64,000 bases of DNA, taken from contig JBIPLJ010000020.1 in the NCBI GenBank assembly GCA_044368415.1, forward strand, positions 1-64,000. The letters are read 5' to 3'. Each line of letters opens with the position of its first letter. Position 1 is the stretch's first letter. Under the pieces are notes generated by a model that had not been told where the DNA came from, made no database searches, and worked only from the letters and a program-made list of their open reading frames with translations. This document shows positions 24,680-32,939 of the stretch, one piece after another. Position numbers and translations under genes: made by a program. Origin of the DNA: UBA4615 sp044368415 (GTDB lineage Bacteria > Pseudomonadota > Gammaproteobacteria > Burkholderiales > Burkholderiaceae_E).

Positions 24680-27055
24680 ATGAACGACTCGCGCAACCGA
24701 CTCGACGATGCCCGCGCGGCCGACGTCAGGATGACACCGGCCCGTGCGGCGCATTCTCCGATGCGTCGACGACTGCTTCTCACCGGCGGCGCGTCGGCCG
24801 GACTCGTAGCACTGGCCGGCTGCGCTGAACCGATCGCCGACGGCACCGCGGATGCGACCGCAGGGCCGGTCGACGGCGGTACCGCCGGCACCGGCGCCTC
24901 GGCCATCTCGAAGCCCGCGGGCAGCACGTCCGCGGCCACCGCAGCAAACGCGCCGGTGGTGGACGACGTTGCGGTCGAGCCCAAGGGCACGCCGACGATG
25001 GACATCATGACCCGCCCCGTGAACTACTCGGGCAGCGGCAGCCAGATCTCCGAGGCAGCACCCGCGCGCTACAACGACACCAACCGCCCGGCGCCCGCGT
25101 CGAAGGCGCATGACGTCATCTACAACACGACCACCCAGCGCCACCAGGTCTCGACCGGCACCAAGTGGGTCAACCTGCCGTCGAACGCGCCGCTCGAGGC
25201 GGTCACCTCGGTGACCCTTGCGGCGCGTCCCCGTGCCGCGTCGATGCCCGGCGAATACGTCTTTGTGTCGGACTTCGGCGGCGGCACCTATCAGCGCAGC
25301 AACGGCTCGGGCTGGATTACGGTCGGGCGCGACTACATCAGCGTCATCGAATCCCTGCTCGGCGTGCTGATTGCCGGCAAGGCGCTGCCGGATGTCACCC
25401 CAGGCTATACCGATGCGCGCAAGGTCTACGTGGATCCGACGGCCGCCGCGGGTGGTTCGGGCACCCTGTCGAGCCCGCGCAACTCGCTGTCGGGCGTGTC
25501 GCTCGCCGCCGGCACCGAGGTGCTGATCCGCCAGGGCTCGACCCTGCGCGGCGCGGTGCTCGTGCAAAACGTCGCGGCCTCGCAGGGCTCGCCGCTGGTG
25601 ATCGGCGTCTACGACCCGGCCAACGGCAATCGCGTGTCCTCGCTCGGCGCGGCCACGGTCGACGCGGGCGGCGCGGCGATCGGCATCCGCGTGATGGACA
25701 GCACCTGGGTCTGCATCGACGGTCTGAAGGTCGTCGGCGCCAGCGGCGAGGCCGGCCTGCGCGTCGACCGCGGCGCCAACCTGTTGATCAAGAATTGTGT
25801 GGCCGACGCCATGCCGCAGCGGGGCATGATCTTCTACCAGTCGACCTCGCTGACGATCGATGGCTGTCAGGCGAACTCGAACTCGCGCGACGGCATCTCG
25901 GTCGAGGCGAACACCTCGCCGATGACTGGGCTCAAGATGTACCGCTGCGTGGCGAACTCCAACGGCGAACATGGCATCCGCTGGGCGCCATACTCGGGCA
26001 CCGCGGTGCTCACCGGTGCCGAGATCGGCGGCAACACCGCGCGCTTCACCATCGCCGGCACCGACGGCAACAGCGGCTACGGGTTCCGCGCGTCCAACAT
26101 GAAGGACACGCTGATCTACCGGAACAACTTCAGCGACAACCGCTACGTCGGTCTGGGGCTGCAGGCCTGGACGCCGCATCCGGAGGACACCTGGAGCAAC
26201 GTCAGGCTCGTATCGAATGACGTGAGCCGCAACGCGATGGGCATCCACTTCAACCGGGTGCAGGCGCCCAAGATGGGCGACGTGACGATCGAGCACAACC
26301 GCTGCAGCGAGAACGGCTCGCGCGACGGCGGCCGTACCGCGTCCGATCCGACCCGCTACGGGCGGGGCATCGAGCTCTACTCGAGTGACCCGGCGCTGCG
26401 CTGCGAGAATGTTGTGGTCCGCTACAACTCGTGCTGCCGTCAGACGGTATGGGACGAGTGGATGACCGAGGGCGTGGGCATCGGCCTGGACGACAACACC
26501 GGCTGGACCAATGTGTACTTCAACCTCTGCGCCGAGAACGAGGGCCAGGGCGTCCAGAACAACACGAACTTCGCGATTCGTCGGTTCGGCAACATCATGA
26601 TCGACAACAACAAGCTCGCGCAGGGCGCACGCTTCATCAATCCGAACGACACCTGGCTGGGCGAGCTGCGTTCGCAGATGTACCGCTCCGGCCTCGACGA
26701 CTACGGGCTCGACTTCCTGAACGTGCTGGTGGGCGGCAATGGCTTCTACCAGAAGTTCGCGATCGGCGACCACGTGAACAACGCCGACACGCAGCCGCGC
26801 AATGGGCGCCTGCACAACAACGTGATCATCAACGCCACCGCCGCCGGCATCGCCAAGGCCGACGGCACCGAGGTGGTGTCGAACCGTTTCGTCAACACGC
26901 CGACGCCGGTGCGAAATGCCTACACTGACGGCACGATCGCGACGGGCTCCGGCGACTCGGTGGCGAGCAACGCGGTGGCTAAGACGGCGGCCGCGCAGTT
27001 CGCGGCGGCCTCCCGTACCGTCCTGCTGTGGGTGCCGCACTACTCGCTGCTGTAG
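24680..27055 (+). CDS. Tat-exported lipoprotein with right-handed beta-helix
   Basis: A 791-residue protein with an AAGGAG ribosome binding site. Residues 28-52 read MRRRLLLTGGASAGLVALAGC, a twin-arginine signal followed by a lipobox (LAGC), so it is probably exported folded and lipid-anchored. A Thr/Ala linker follows. About 100-230 holds two short repeats ending TGTKWVNLPS and NGSGWITVG. From about 250 on, the protein is a parallel beta-helix (DSTWVCIDGLKVVGASGEAG, NLLIKNCVADAM, SLTIDGCQANSNSRDGISVE, NVVVRYNSCC). Such helices occur in polysaccharide lyases and epimerases. Lying between epsL and epsE, it may cut or modify the EPS; no catalytic residues are identifiable. The Tat route is unusual for an EPS-modifying enzyme. 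Confidence 0.83.
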   Translation: MNDSRNRLDDARAADVRMTPARAAHSPMRRRLLLTGGASAGLVALAGCAEPIADGTADATAGPVDGGTAGTGASAISKPAGSTSAATAANAPVVDDVAVEPKGTPTMDIMTRPVNYSGSGSQISEAAPARYNDTNRPAPASKAHDVIYNTTTQRHQVSTGTKWVNLPSNAPLEAVTSVTLAARPRAASMPGEYVFVSDFGGGTYQRSNGSGWITVGRDYISVIESLLGVLIAGKALPDVTPGYTDARKVYVDPTAAAGGSGTLSSPRNSLSGVSLAAGTEVLIRQGSTLRGAVLVQNVAASQGSPLVIGVYDPANGNRVSSLGAATVDAGGAAIGIRVMDSTWVCIDGLKVVGASGEAGLRVDRGANLLIKNCVADAMPQRGMIFYQSTSLTIDGCQANSNSRDGISVEANTSPMTGLKMYRCVANSNGEHGIRWAPYSGTAVLTGAEIGGNTARFTIAGTDGNSGYGFRASNMKDTLIYRNNFSDNRYVGLGLQAWTPHPEDTWSNVRLVSNDVSRNAMGIHFNRVQAPKMGDVTIEHNRCSENGSRDGGRTASDPTRYGRGIELYSSDPALRCENVVVRYNSCCRQTVWDEWMTEGVGIGLDDNTGWTNVYFNLCAENEGQGVQNNTNFAIRRFGNIMIDNNKLAQGARFINPNDTWLGELRSQMYRSGLDDYGLDFLNVLVGGNGFYQKFAIGDHVNNADTQPRNGRLHNNVIINATAAGIAKADGTEVVSNRFVNTPTPVRNAYTDGTIATGSGDSVASNAVAKTAAAQFAAASRTVLLWVPHYSLL

Positions 27056-27117
27056 GAGTCTGCCTCGCCGGGCCCCACCAGGGCCCTCGCGCGGTCCCCG
27101 TTGGGGTCCGCGCTCCG

Positions 27118-27158
27118 ACACCCGCTCCGGCCCGGCCGGTGGCGGGTGTTGTGTTTTT
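27118..27158 (+). terminator. Terminator after the beta-helix gene
   Basis: ACACCCGC (27118-27125) pairs with GCGGGTGT (27142-27149), enclosing a GC-rich loop, and TGTGTTTTT follows, ending at 27158. The remainder of the 306-bp gap to epsE holds the palindrome at 27252-27265 and no gene. Confidence 0.8.
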
Positions 27159-27251
27159 GGCGGCGCGCACGGCCGGGGTGGAGTCGGCGCGGGGGCCGGA
27201 TCGGCCGTTCGCCGTGCCCTCTGCAAGGCGTGCCGGCATCGATCGTGGGCT

Positions 27252-27265
27252 GTGAAGTGCTTCAC
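27252..27265 (+). promoter_or_regulatory. Palindrome GTGAAGTGCTTCAC, candidate operator of the epsEFG operon
   Basis: A perfect 7+7 inverted repeat 96 bp before the epsE ATG. Its right arm (TTCACG, 27261-27266) is followed after 16 bp by TAGTCTAAACT, so it may overlap the -35 region. A near copy precedes the beta-helix gene (24603-24616). Confidence 0.55.
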
Positions 27266-27361
27266 GACGGGCGTCGCTGCCCTAGTCTAAACTGGCATTC
27301 TCCTCAAAAACGAAGGTCGTCACGATGCGCTCCACGCGAAGTGTCGGAAGGTAATCGGAAC

Positions 27362-28207
27362 ATGCCACGCTCCTCACGCCTCTCCCGATTCCTGATCCTG
27401 CTTGCACTGTGCATCTCGCCGTGGCTGGCGAACGCCCAGCAGCGCGACGCCGCGGCGGCCCCGCAGTCCCTACAGCAGCGCGACGACTATGTCGTCGGTG
27501 CCGGCGACGTGATCCGCGTGCAGGTCTTCCAGAACCCCGACCTGACCGTCGAGGCCCGCGTCTCCGAGAGCGGCGTGATCTCGTATCCGCTGCTGGGCGC
27601 CTTGCGCATCGGCGGCCTGTCGCCGACCGCGGTCGAGCGGCTGATCTCCGAGCGGCTCAAGAGCGGCAACTTCCTGCAGAACCCTCAGGTGACGGTCAAC
27701 ATCGTTCAGTTCCGCAGCCAGCAGGTGTCGGTGCTGGGCAACGTCAACAAGCCCGGGCGCTACCCGCTCGAGACGACCGGCATGCGCCTGTCCGAGGTGC
27801 TGTCGCTCGCGGGCGGCGTCGCCCCGAGCGGCGCCGACGAGGTGGTGCTGATCACCCGACGTGGCGGTACTGCGCAGCGCGTCGAGGTCGACCTGGTGGA
27901 CCTGTTCGCCTCGGGCGACGTGAGCAAGGATCCGGGGCTTCTCGCCGGCGACGTGCTCTACGTGAACCGCGCGCCGAACTTCTATATCTACGGTCAGGTC
28001 AACCGGCCCGGTATGTACACGCTTGAGCGCGGCATGACGCTGGCCCAGGCGATCGCCAAGGGTGGCGGCCTGACCCTGCGCGGCACCGATCGTGCCGTGC
28101 GACTGCATCGCCGCTACGGCGGCAAGTCGGTGCAGGTGCTCGAGCCCAAGCTCGAGGACCCGATCCGCCCCGACGACCTCGTGTTCATCCGCGAAAGCGT
28201 GTTCTGA
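27362..28207 (+). CDS. epsE: Polysaccharide export outer membrane protein (Wza/EpsE family)
   Basis: A 281-residue export protein with a signal peptide (LSRFLILLALCISPWLANA, then QQRD). There is no lipobox cysteine, unlike Wza. The polysaccharide export domain is DDYVVGAGDVIRVQVFQNPDLTVEARVSESG through FLQNPQVTVNIVQFRSQQVS. Two SLBB domains follow: VLGNVNKPGRYPLETTGM and IYGQVNRPGMYTLERGM. It is shorter than Wza because it lacks the C-terminal amphipathic outer membrane helix, so a separate outer membrane partner such as EpsL is plausible. First gene of the epsE-epsF-epsG operon, with a GGAAGG ribosome binding site and the palindrome at 27252 upstream. Confidence 0.93.
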   Translation: MPRSSRLSRFLILLALCISPWLANAQQRDAAAAPQSLQQRDDYVVGAGDVIRVQVFQNPDLTVEARVSESGVISYPLLGALRIGGLSPTAVERLISERLKSGNFLQNPQVTVNIVQFRSQQVSVLGNVNKPGRYPLETTGMRLSEVLSLAGGVAPSGADEVVLITRRGGTAQRVEVDLVDLFASGDVSKDPGLLAGDVLYVNRAPNFYIYGQVNRPGMYTLERGMTLAQAIAKGGGLTLRGTDRAVRLHRRYGGKSVQVLEPKLEDPIRPDDLVFIRESVF

Positions 28208-28239
28208 ACGCGGACCACGAGAGACAGCGAGCCACCACC

Positions 28240-29661
28240 ATGAATATGAACCAGTTCTTTTCCGTCCTGTGTGCCCGTTGGGCGCTGATCGCGGCGATCT
28301 TCGTCGGGGTCGTTGCGCTGATGATGATCGGCACGACGTCGATGGCGAAGCGCTACAAGGCGACGACCCAGGTACTGGTCGACGTCCGCGCCTCGGATGT
28401 CACCACCGGACAGGCCGCCAACCCCGGCTTCGTGCAAGGCTACATCGCCACCCAGGTCGACATCGTCACCAGCCAGCGCGTCGCGGTGCGCGTGGTCGAG
28501 ATGCTCAAGTTGGTGCCCGAGGGGCCCGATGCGGCCGCGGTCGAGTCGGCCAAGCTCAAGGTTGCCGATGGCATCCAGAAGGGCCTGTCGGTCAAGCCCG
28601 CGCGCGACTCCACCGTCATCGACGTCGTCTACACCGACACCGATCCCGAGCGGGCCGCGAAGGTGGTCAACGCCGTCGCGCGGGCCTACATCGAGACAAG
28701 CATCCGCGTGAAGACGGACCCGGCGGCCAAGTCGCGCGAGTTCTTCGACTCGCAGAGCCGCGAACTGCGTGTCGAGCTCGAGGAAGCCCAGCGCAAGCTC
28801 GGCGCCTTCCAGCGCGTCAAGGGCATCACCTCGGCCGACGAGCGTCTCGACGTGGAGACGGCTCGTCTCAACGAGCTGTCGACCCAGGTCACCACGCTGC
28901 AGGCGCAGTCGATCGACAGCCGCCGCCGCGGGGAATCGGCCCGCCAGGGCACGGCCAGCGGCGGCTCGGTGACCGAGGTGATGCAGAGCCCGCTGATCCA
29001 GACGCTCAAGACCGACCAGGCGCGCCTCGATGCTCGGCTGCGCGAGCGCTCGGCGGTGCTCGGCTCGGAGCATCCGGAGATCGTCCGATTGAAGCAGGAG
29101 CTCGAGTCGGTGCGCGCGCGCATCGAATCGGAATCGGCTTCGGTGACCGATTCGCTCACGCGCTCGCACCAGGTGAACGCCGGGCGCCTCGGCGAGCTCG
29201 AGGCCTCGCTCGCCGCGCAGCGCGGGAAGGTGCTGGCACTGCGCCAGACGCGCAGCGAGCTCGCACTCTACGAGCGCGACGTCGAGAACGCGCAGAAAGC
29301 GTACGACGCGGTGCAAGCGCGGCTGAGCCAGACCACGCTGGAGAGCCGGGTGGGCAACAGCAACGTCAGCGTGATCAGCCCGGCCGAAGTACCGGTGCGC
29401 CCGTCGGGTCCGGCGCCCGAGATGTGGCTGGCCATCGCGCTGGTGCTCGGTGCGCTGCTCGGCACCGCGGTCGCGGTCACGCTCGAGGCGGTGAACCGCA
29501 AGGTGCGTGGCACCCACGACCTGGTGGCGGTCGACGCGCCTGTGCTGGGCTCGGTCCGGCGCGTGCCGAAGCGTAACGCCAAGGACCGTCGCCCAAGCTG
29601 GCGCAAAGGCGGCCCCCGCCGCAACGCGTCCGACGACACGTCCTACGGTACGGCGGGCTGA
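28240..29661 (+). CDS. epsF: Polysaccharide co-polymerase / chain-length determinant (EpsF)
   Basis: A 473-residue inner membrane protein of the Wzz/PCP-2 type. The first transmembrane helix is at about 14-32 (WALIAAIFVGVVALMMIG) and the second at about 393-417 (MWLAIALVLGALLGTAVAVT). Between them is a periplasmic domain starting YKATTQVLVDVRASD and a long coiled coil (about 165-340, with KTDQARLDARLRERSAVLGSEHPEIVRLK). The Pro-rich VRPSGPAPE before helix 2 is typical of chain-length regulators. No kinase domain is attached; the separate EpsG gene begins four bases after this one ends. It would set chain length and bridge the polymerase to the EpsE channel. The basic C-terminal tail (KRNAKDRRPSWRKGG) is cytoplasmic. 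Confidence 0.93.
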   Translation: MNMNQFFSVLCARWALIAAIFVGVVALMMIGTTSMAKRYKATTQVLVDVRASDVTTGQAANPGFVQGYIATQVDIVTSQRVAVRVVEMLKLVPEGPDAAAVESAKLKVADGIQKGLSVKPARDSTVIDVVYTDTDPERAAKVVNAVARAYIETSIRVKTDPAAKSREFFDSQSRELRVELEEAQRKLGAFQRVKGITSADERLDVETARLNELSTQVTTLQAQSIDSRRRGESARQGTASGGSVTEVMQSPLIQTLKTDQARLDARLRERSAVLGSEHPEIVRLKQELESVRARIESESASVTDSLTRSHQVNAGRLGELEASLAAQRGKVLALRQTRSELALYERDVENAQKAYDAVQARLSQTTLESRVGNSNVSVISPAEVPVRPSGPAPEMWLAIALVLGALLGTAVAVTLEAVNRKVRGTHDLVAVDAPVLGSVRRVPKRNAKDRRPSWRKGGPRRNASDDTSYGTAG

Positions 29662-29664
29662 CCC

Positions 29665-30729
29665 ATGGCCTCCATGCCCCCGCCCGAGCTGAGGCCGGAG
29701 TCGGTCTCCGGCACCGAAGCGCCGGGCGCCTCGGCCTCCTCCACGCAGGCGGGCGGCGAGCCCGGCGGCCCTGGCCCGGCGATGAGCCCGGCGCCGATCC
29801 AGATGACGGTCTCGGCCCCGGCGCCGGCACCGTTATCGCAGACCACGAGCCTGGCCTCGACGCCTGCGGTGCCGGTCGATCCGGCGGGCCGCAGCCGCCC
29901 GATCGGCGAGGTGCTGCAGTCGGCCGGGCTGCTAACCTTGGAGCAGGTCGACCAGGTGCTGGAGCACGCCGCGCAGAAGCGGCTGCCCTTCGGCGAGGCC
30001 GCGATCGCCCTCGGCCTACTGTCGCGTGCGCAGCTCGAGCAGGCGCTCGGCTATCAGTTCGACTACCCGGTGGTGGTGGTGGGCAGCACGGCGGTGGCGC
30101 TGTCGCGCGAGGTCGTGGTCGCGTTTGATGCGCACGACCCCGTCATCGACGACCTGCGCGAGGTCCGCAACGAGATCCAGCTGCGCTGGCTGAACGGCAG
30201 CAGCGGCCGGCGCGCGATCGCCATCCTCAGCACGCAGTCGGGCGACGGGCGCTCGTTCGTGGCCTCCAATCTCGCGGTCACCTTCGCGCAGGGCGGAGCG
30301 CGCACGCTGCTGATCGATGCGGACATGCGCGGCGGCCGGCTCCACGAGCTGTTCGGAGCGAACAACGCCGGCGGGCTGGCGGCCTTTTTGTCGGGCCGGG
30401 TCGCGCTGCCCTCGATCCACGCCGCGCCGGGCATCCGCAACCTCGCGCTGATCGCCAGCGGCGGGTCGGCGCCCAATGCGGGCGATCTGCTCGCGCGCCC
30501 GGCGCTGCAGGCGCTGCTCGAGCACTGCGAGCGGCAGTTCGACGTGGTGATCGTCGATACGCCGGCCGCCTCCGAGGGGCCCGACGCCAAGGTCACGGCG
30601 GCGCAGTGCGGCGGCGCGGTGGTGGTGGTCCGTCAGGACCGCACGCCGCTCGAGAACGTCGCGCAGCTGGTGAAGTCGCTGAAGTCGGCCACGATCACCG
30701 TCGTCGGCACCGTGCTCCTCGACCACTGA
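29665..30729 (+). CDS. epsG: EpsG-type BY-kinase-like ATPase of the EPS operon
   Basis: A 354-residue cytoplasmic protein. Residues 1-75 are a Pro/Ala linker. About 77-135 (RPIGEVLQSAGLLTLEQVDQ, LPFGEAAIALGLLSRAQLEQ, ALGYQFDYPVV) is the N-terminal domain common to EpsG proteins. The P-loop ATPase domain has AILSTQSGDGRSFVASNLAV (about 184-205), Walker A' LLIDADMRGG (216-225) and VVIVDTPA (294-301). The Walker A lysine is arginine here (GDGRS), and the C-terminus (VVGTVLLDH) has no tyrosine cluster. It would regulate the EpsF co-polymerase. Whether it is an active tyrosine kinase is doubtful. It is tightly coupled to epsF. Confidence 0.88.
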   Translation: MASMPPPELRPESVSGTEAPGASASSTQAGGEPGGPGPAMSPAPIQMTVSAPAPAPLSQTTSLASTPAVPVDPAGRSRPIGEVLQSAGLLTLEQVDQVLEHAAQKRLPFGEAAIALGLLSRAQLEQALGYQFDYPVVVVGSTAVALSREVVVAFDAHDPVIDDLREVRNEIQLRWLNGSSGRRAIAILSTQSGDGRSFVASNLAVTFAQGGARTLLIDADMRGGRLHELFGANNAGGLAAFLSGRVALPSIHAAPGIRNLALIASGGSAPNAGDLLARPALQALLEHCERQFDVVIVDTPAASEGPDAKVTAAQCGGAVVVVRQDRTPLENVAQLVKSLKSATITVVGTVLLDH

Positions 30730-30769
30730 TGCCCGCGCCTGGGCGCGGTCGGGCCGCGCGGGTGGGGCG

Positions 30770-31957
30770 ATGAGGCTGCTCTTCCTCGTCCGCGACTTCC
30801 TTCCGGCCGCGCGCCCCGATGTGCGCGTGCTGTTCGGCCGCAAGCTGCGCGAGCGTGGCGTCGTCACCGACATCGTCGGCGTGCGGCGCGCGGCCGGTGC
30901 GGCGCCCGGCGAGTGGGAGGGCGGCCGAGAGATCTCCGAGCCTGACCCGCCCGGGCCGGTCGCGCGTGCACTGCGGCTGCTGTCGCTGGACCTGCGGATG
31001 CTGCGCCAGGCGACGGACTACGACGCGGTCATCGTGCGCGACCAGATCCTCACCGCCTCGATTGCGCTGTTGAGGGTGCCGCGGCGCAAGGTGGTCTACT
31101 GGATGTCCTTCCCGTTTCCCGAGGAGGACGCGGAGCGCGCGGGCCTGGCGACGCGCGGCCGGCTGTTCCGCCACGGGCTCGCGCTGCGCGGGCGGCTGAC
31201 CGGCTGGCTGCTGTACCGCTGGGTCGCGCCACGCGCTGCCCACCTCTTCGTGCAGAGCCCGGCGATGGCGCGGCTGGTCGCCTCGCGCGCGCCGCGCTGC
31301 GCGCCGATGACACCCGTGCCGATGGGCTTCGACCCGGAGATGGTTGCCGCGCTCGAGCCGCTCGAGCGCGTGCCCGTGCCCGGCCAAGTCGTGCTGGGCT
31401 ACCTGGGCGCGATCGACGTGATCCGGCGCATCGACTTCATGCTCGAGGTGCTCGTCTGGGTCGGGGCGCAGCGCCCCGGGACGAACTTCCGCCTGCTGAT
31501 GGTCGGCGACGGCAGCACGCCGACCGAGATCGACTGGTTCCGCCGCCGAATCGATACGCTCGGCCTGCGGGACCGGGTGGAGATCACCGGCGCGCTGCCG
31601 ATGCACGACGCCTGGCGCCGCATCCGGGAGGCCGACATCGGGCTGTCGACAGTGCCCCGCGGCGTGGTGTTCGACGTCTCCTCGCCCACCAAGGCGGTGG
31701 AGTACCTCGCGCTCGGGCTGCCCGCGGTGGTCAACGACATCCCCGACCAGCAGGCGCTGGTGGCGGCGACGCGGGCGGGGTGCTGCGCGCCGATGGAGGT
31801 CGAGGCCTTCGGGCGGGCGATCCTCGAGGTGGTCGACGACCTCGAGGGCTACCGCGCGCGGGCGCTCGCGGCCTTTGGCCACTTGGTGGCCGAGCGCAGC
31901 TACGACGTGCTGGCCGACCGCGTGCTCGCGCGGCTGCGGGAGACGCTCGACGCCTGA
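30770..31957 (+). CDS. GT4-family glycosyltransferase
   Basis: A 395-residue GT-B enzyme beginning MRLLFLVRDFLPAARPDVRV. The C-terminal domain shows VLGYLGAIDVIRRIDFMLEVL, FRLLMVGDGSTPTEIDW, VEITGALPMHDAWRRIREAD and SSPTKAVEYLALGLPAVVND, the donor-binding E-x7 region. It sits 40 bp after epsG on the same strand and is probably the last gene of that operon. Between it and epsG there is a small GC-rich gap but no terminator. It ends two bases from the convergent GT14 gene. The sugar and linkage are unknown. Confidence 0.85.
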   Translation: MRLLFLVRDFLPAARPDVRVLFGRKLRERGVVTDIVGVRRAAGAAPGEWEGGREISEPDPPGPVARALRLLSLDLRMLRQATDYDAVIVRDQILTASIALLRVPRRKVVYWMSFPFPEEDAERAGLATRGRLFRHGLALRGRLTGWLLYRWVAPRAAHLFVQSPAMARLVASRAPRCAPMTPVPMGFDPEMVAALEPLERVPVPGQVVLGYLGAIDVIRRIDFMLEVLVWVGAQRPGTNFRLLMVGDGSTPTEIDWFRRRIDTLGLRDRVEITGALPMHDAWRRIREADIGLSTVPRGVVFDVSSPTKAVEYLALGLPAVVNDIPDQQALVAATRAGCCAPMEVEAFGRAILEVVDDLEGYRARALAAFGHLVAERSYDVLADRVLARLRETLDA

Positions 31958-31958
31958 G

Positions 31959-32792
31959 TCAGGCGTGCGCGTGCTCGAGGATGAGGTCCACCACCTCGGC
32001 GTCGACGGTGGTGTCGAACTTGCGGGCGAAGTAGACCGAGGGATCCTGCAGCCGCGGCAGATCCTTCGTAGTAAGAATCTGCGGGTGCCCGTCGGCGGTG
32101 TCGTCCCAGATCACCAGCCGGTTGGTCTTCGGCACCAGCGTCTCGCGGAACGGCGAGTTCATCAGCGTCGTCTGGAACAGCAGCTCGTCGGGGATCAGCG
32201 TGTTGCGGAACCAGCGCACGATGCGCTGCATCCGGCCGTCTTGCAGCAGGTGTTCGACAAAGGGCCGGCTGAGCATCATGAAGGCCGAGCCGCCGTAGAG
32301 CGGGAAGTCGCGCCGAGCGAGCCGCGGGATGTGGGTGTTGCGGGCCCGGCCGCGGAACTCGAAGTGGTAGGTGTGCACGCGCGAGAGCACCTCGGGCCAG
32401 TCGGACTCGACCTCGAAGCACTCGAGGAAGTTTGCGCCGCCGCTGGCGGCGAGCATGGCGCGGAGCTCGGGGATCGGGCGCGTGGGCAGGCACTGCCCGC
32501 TCAGGTTCACCACGTAGTCCCAGTCGCCGCCGTGGCGTACCAACTCGGCGTAGCAGTCGATCAGCGCGGCCGGCAGCGAATAGCCGCCCCATGCATTGTT
32601 GGTCGGCGGCAGCACGCGGATCGAGTCGGTCCAGCGCTGCCCCATTGCGTGGCGGATGGCGGGCACGAAGCCCGTGCCGGCCTTGATGTCGTAGGCAAGG
32701 GCGATCGCGTCGCCCGGGGCGGCGAGCGCCTCGAACAGTCGCGCGACCTGCTTCGGATTCTTGTGCGCCTGGACGGCGTAGGCGATCTTCAT
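31959..32792 (-). CDS. GT14-family (core-2/I-branching type) glycosyltransferase
   Basis: A 277-residue protein beginning MKIAYAVQAHKNPKQVARLF, the usual start of bacterial Branch-domain enzymes. The family signature is visible: AYDIKAGTGFV, PPTNNAWGGYSLPAALIDCY (the usual v-W-G), WDYVVNLSGQCLPTRPI (SGxD/S-P type), FLECFEVESDWPEV, GSAFMMLSRPFVEHLL, and PDELLFQTTLMNSPF, the E-x-F/ELLF acceptor motif. Family members transfer GlcNAc or xylose in beta-1,6 or similar linkages. The ATG at 32792 is preferred over an earlier one at 32885 whose 31 extra residues are not conserved-looking. Last gene of the minus-strand glycan block, convergent with the GT4 gene. Confidence 0.82.
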   Translation of the reverse strand: MKIAYAVQAHKNPKQVARLFEALAAPGDAIALAYDIKAGTGFVPAIRHAMGQRWTDSIRVLPPTNNAWGGYSLPAALIDCYAELVRHGGDWDYVVNLSGQCLPTRPIPELRAMLAASGGANFLECFEVESDWPEVLSRVHTYHFEFRGRARNTHIPRLARRDFPLYGGSAFMMLSRPFVEHLLQDGRMQRIVRWFRNTLIPDELLFQTTLMNSPFRETLVPKTNRLVIWDDTADGHPQILTTKDLPRLQDPSVYFARKFDTTVDAEVVDLILEHAHA

Positions 32793-32939
32793 CGTGCGGT
32801 CGATCCGGGAGAAAGCGACACGGCGTCCGGCCGGTCTTTGCATAGCGTAGCGCGACCGCGGCACGCTGCCCGAGAAATCGCTCACGATCCCCCTATGCGG
32901 GTGTGTTCCGGCGGCCGCGCAGGGCGCTCGCCGCCGGGC

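Noticed and set aside
21534..24680. A 1048-codon frame that would extend the WcaJ-type protein upstream
   Set aside because: The extra part lies opposite the epsL coding sequence and is not protein-like. The catalytic and membrane domains begin after the ATG at 22943.
24638..27265. An 875-codon minus-strand frame over the beta-helix gene
   Set aside because: It is the antisense shadow of that gene. Its translation is rich in His/Val/Arg with no recognisable domain.
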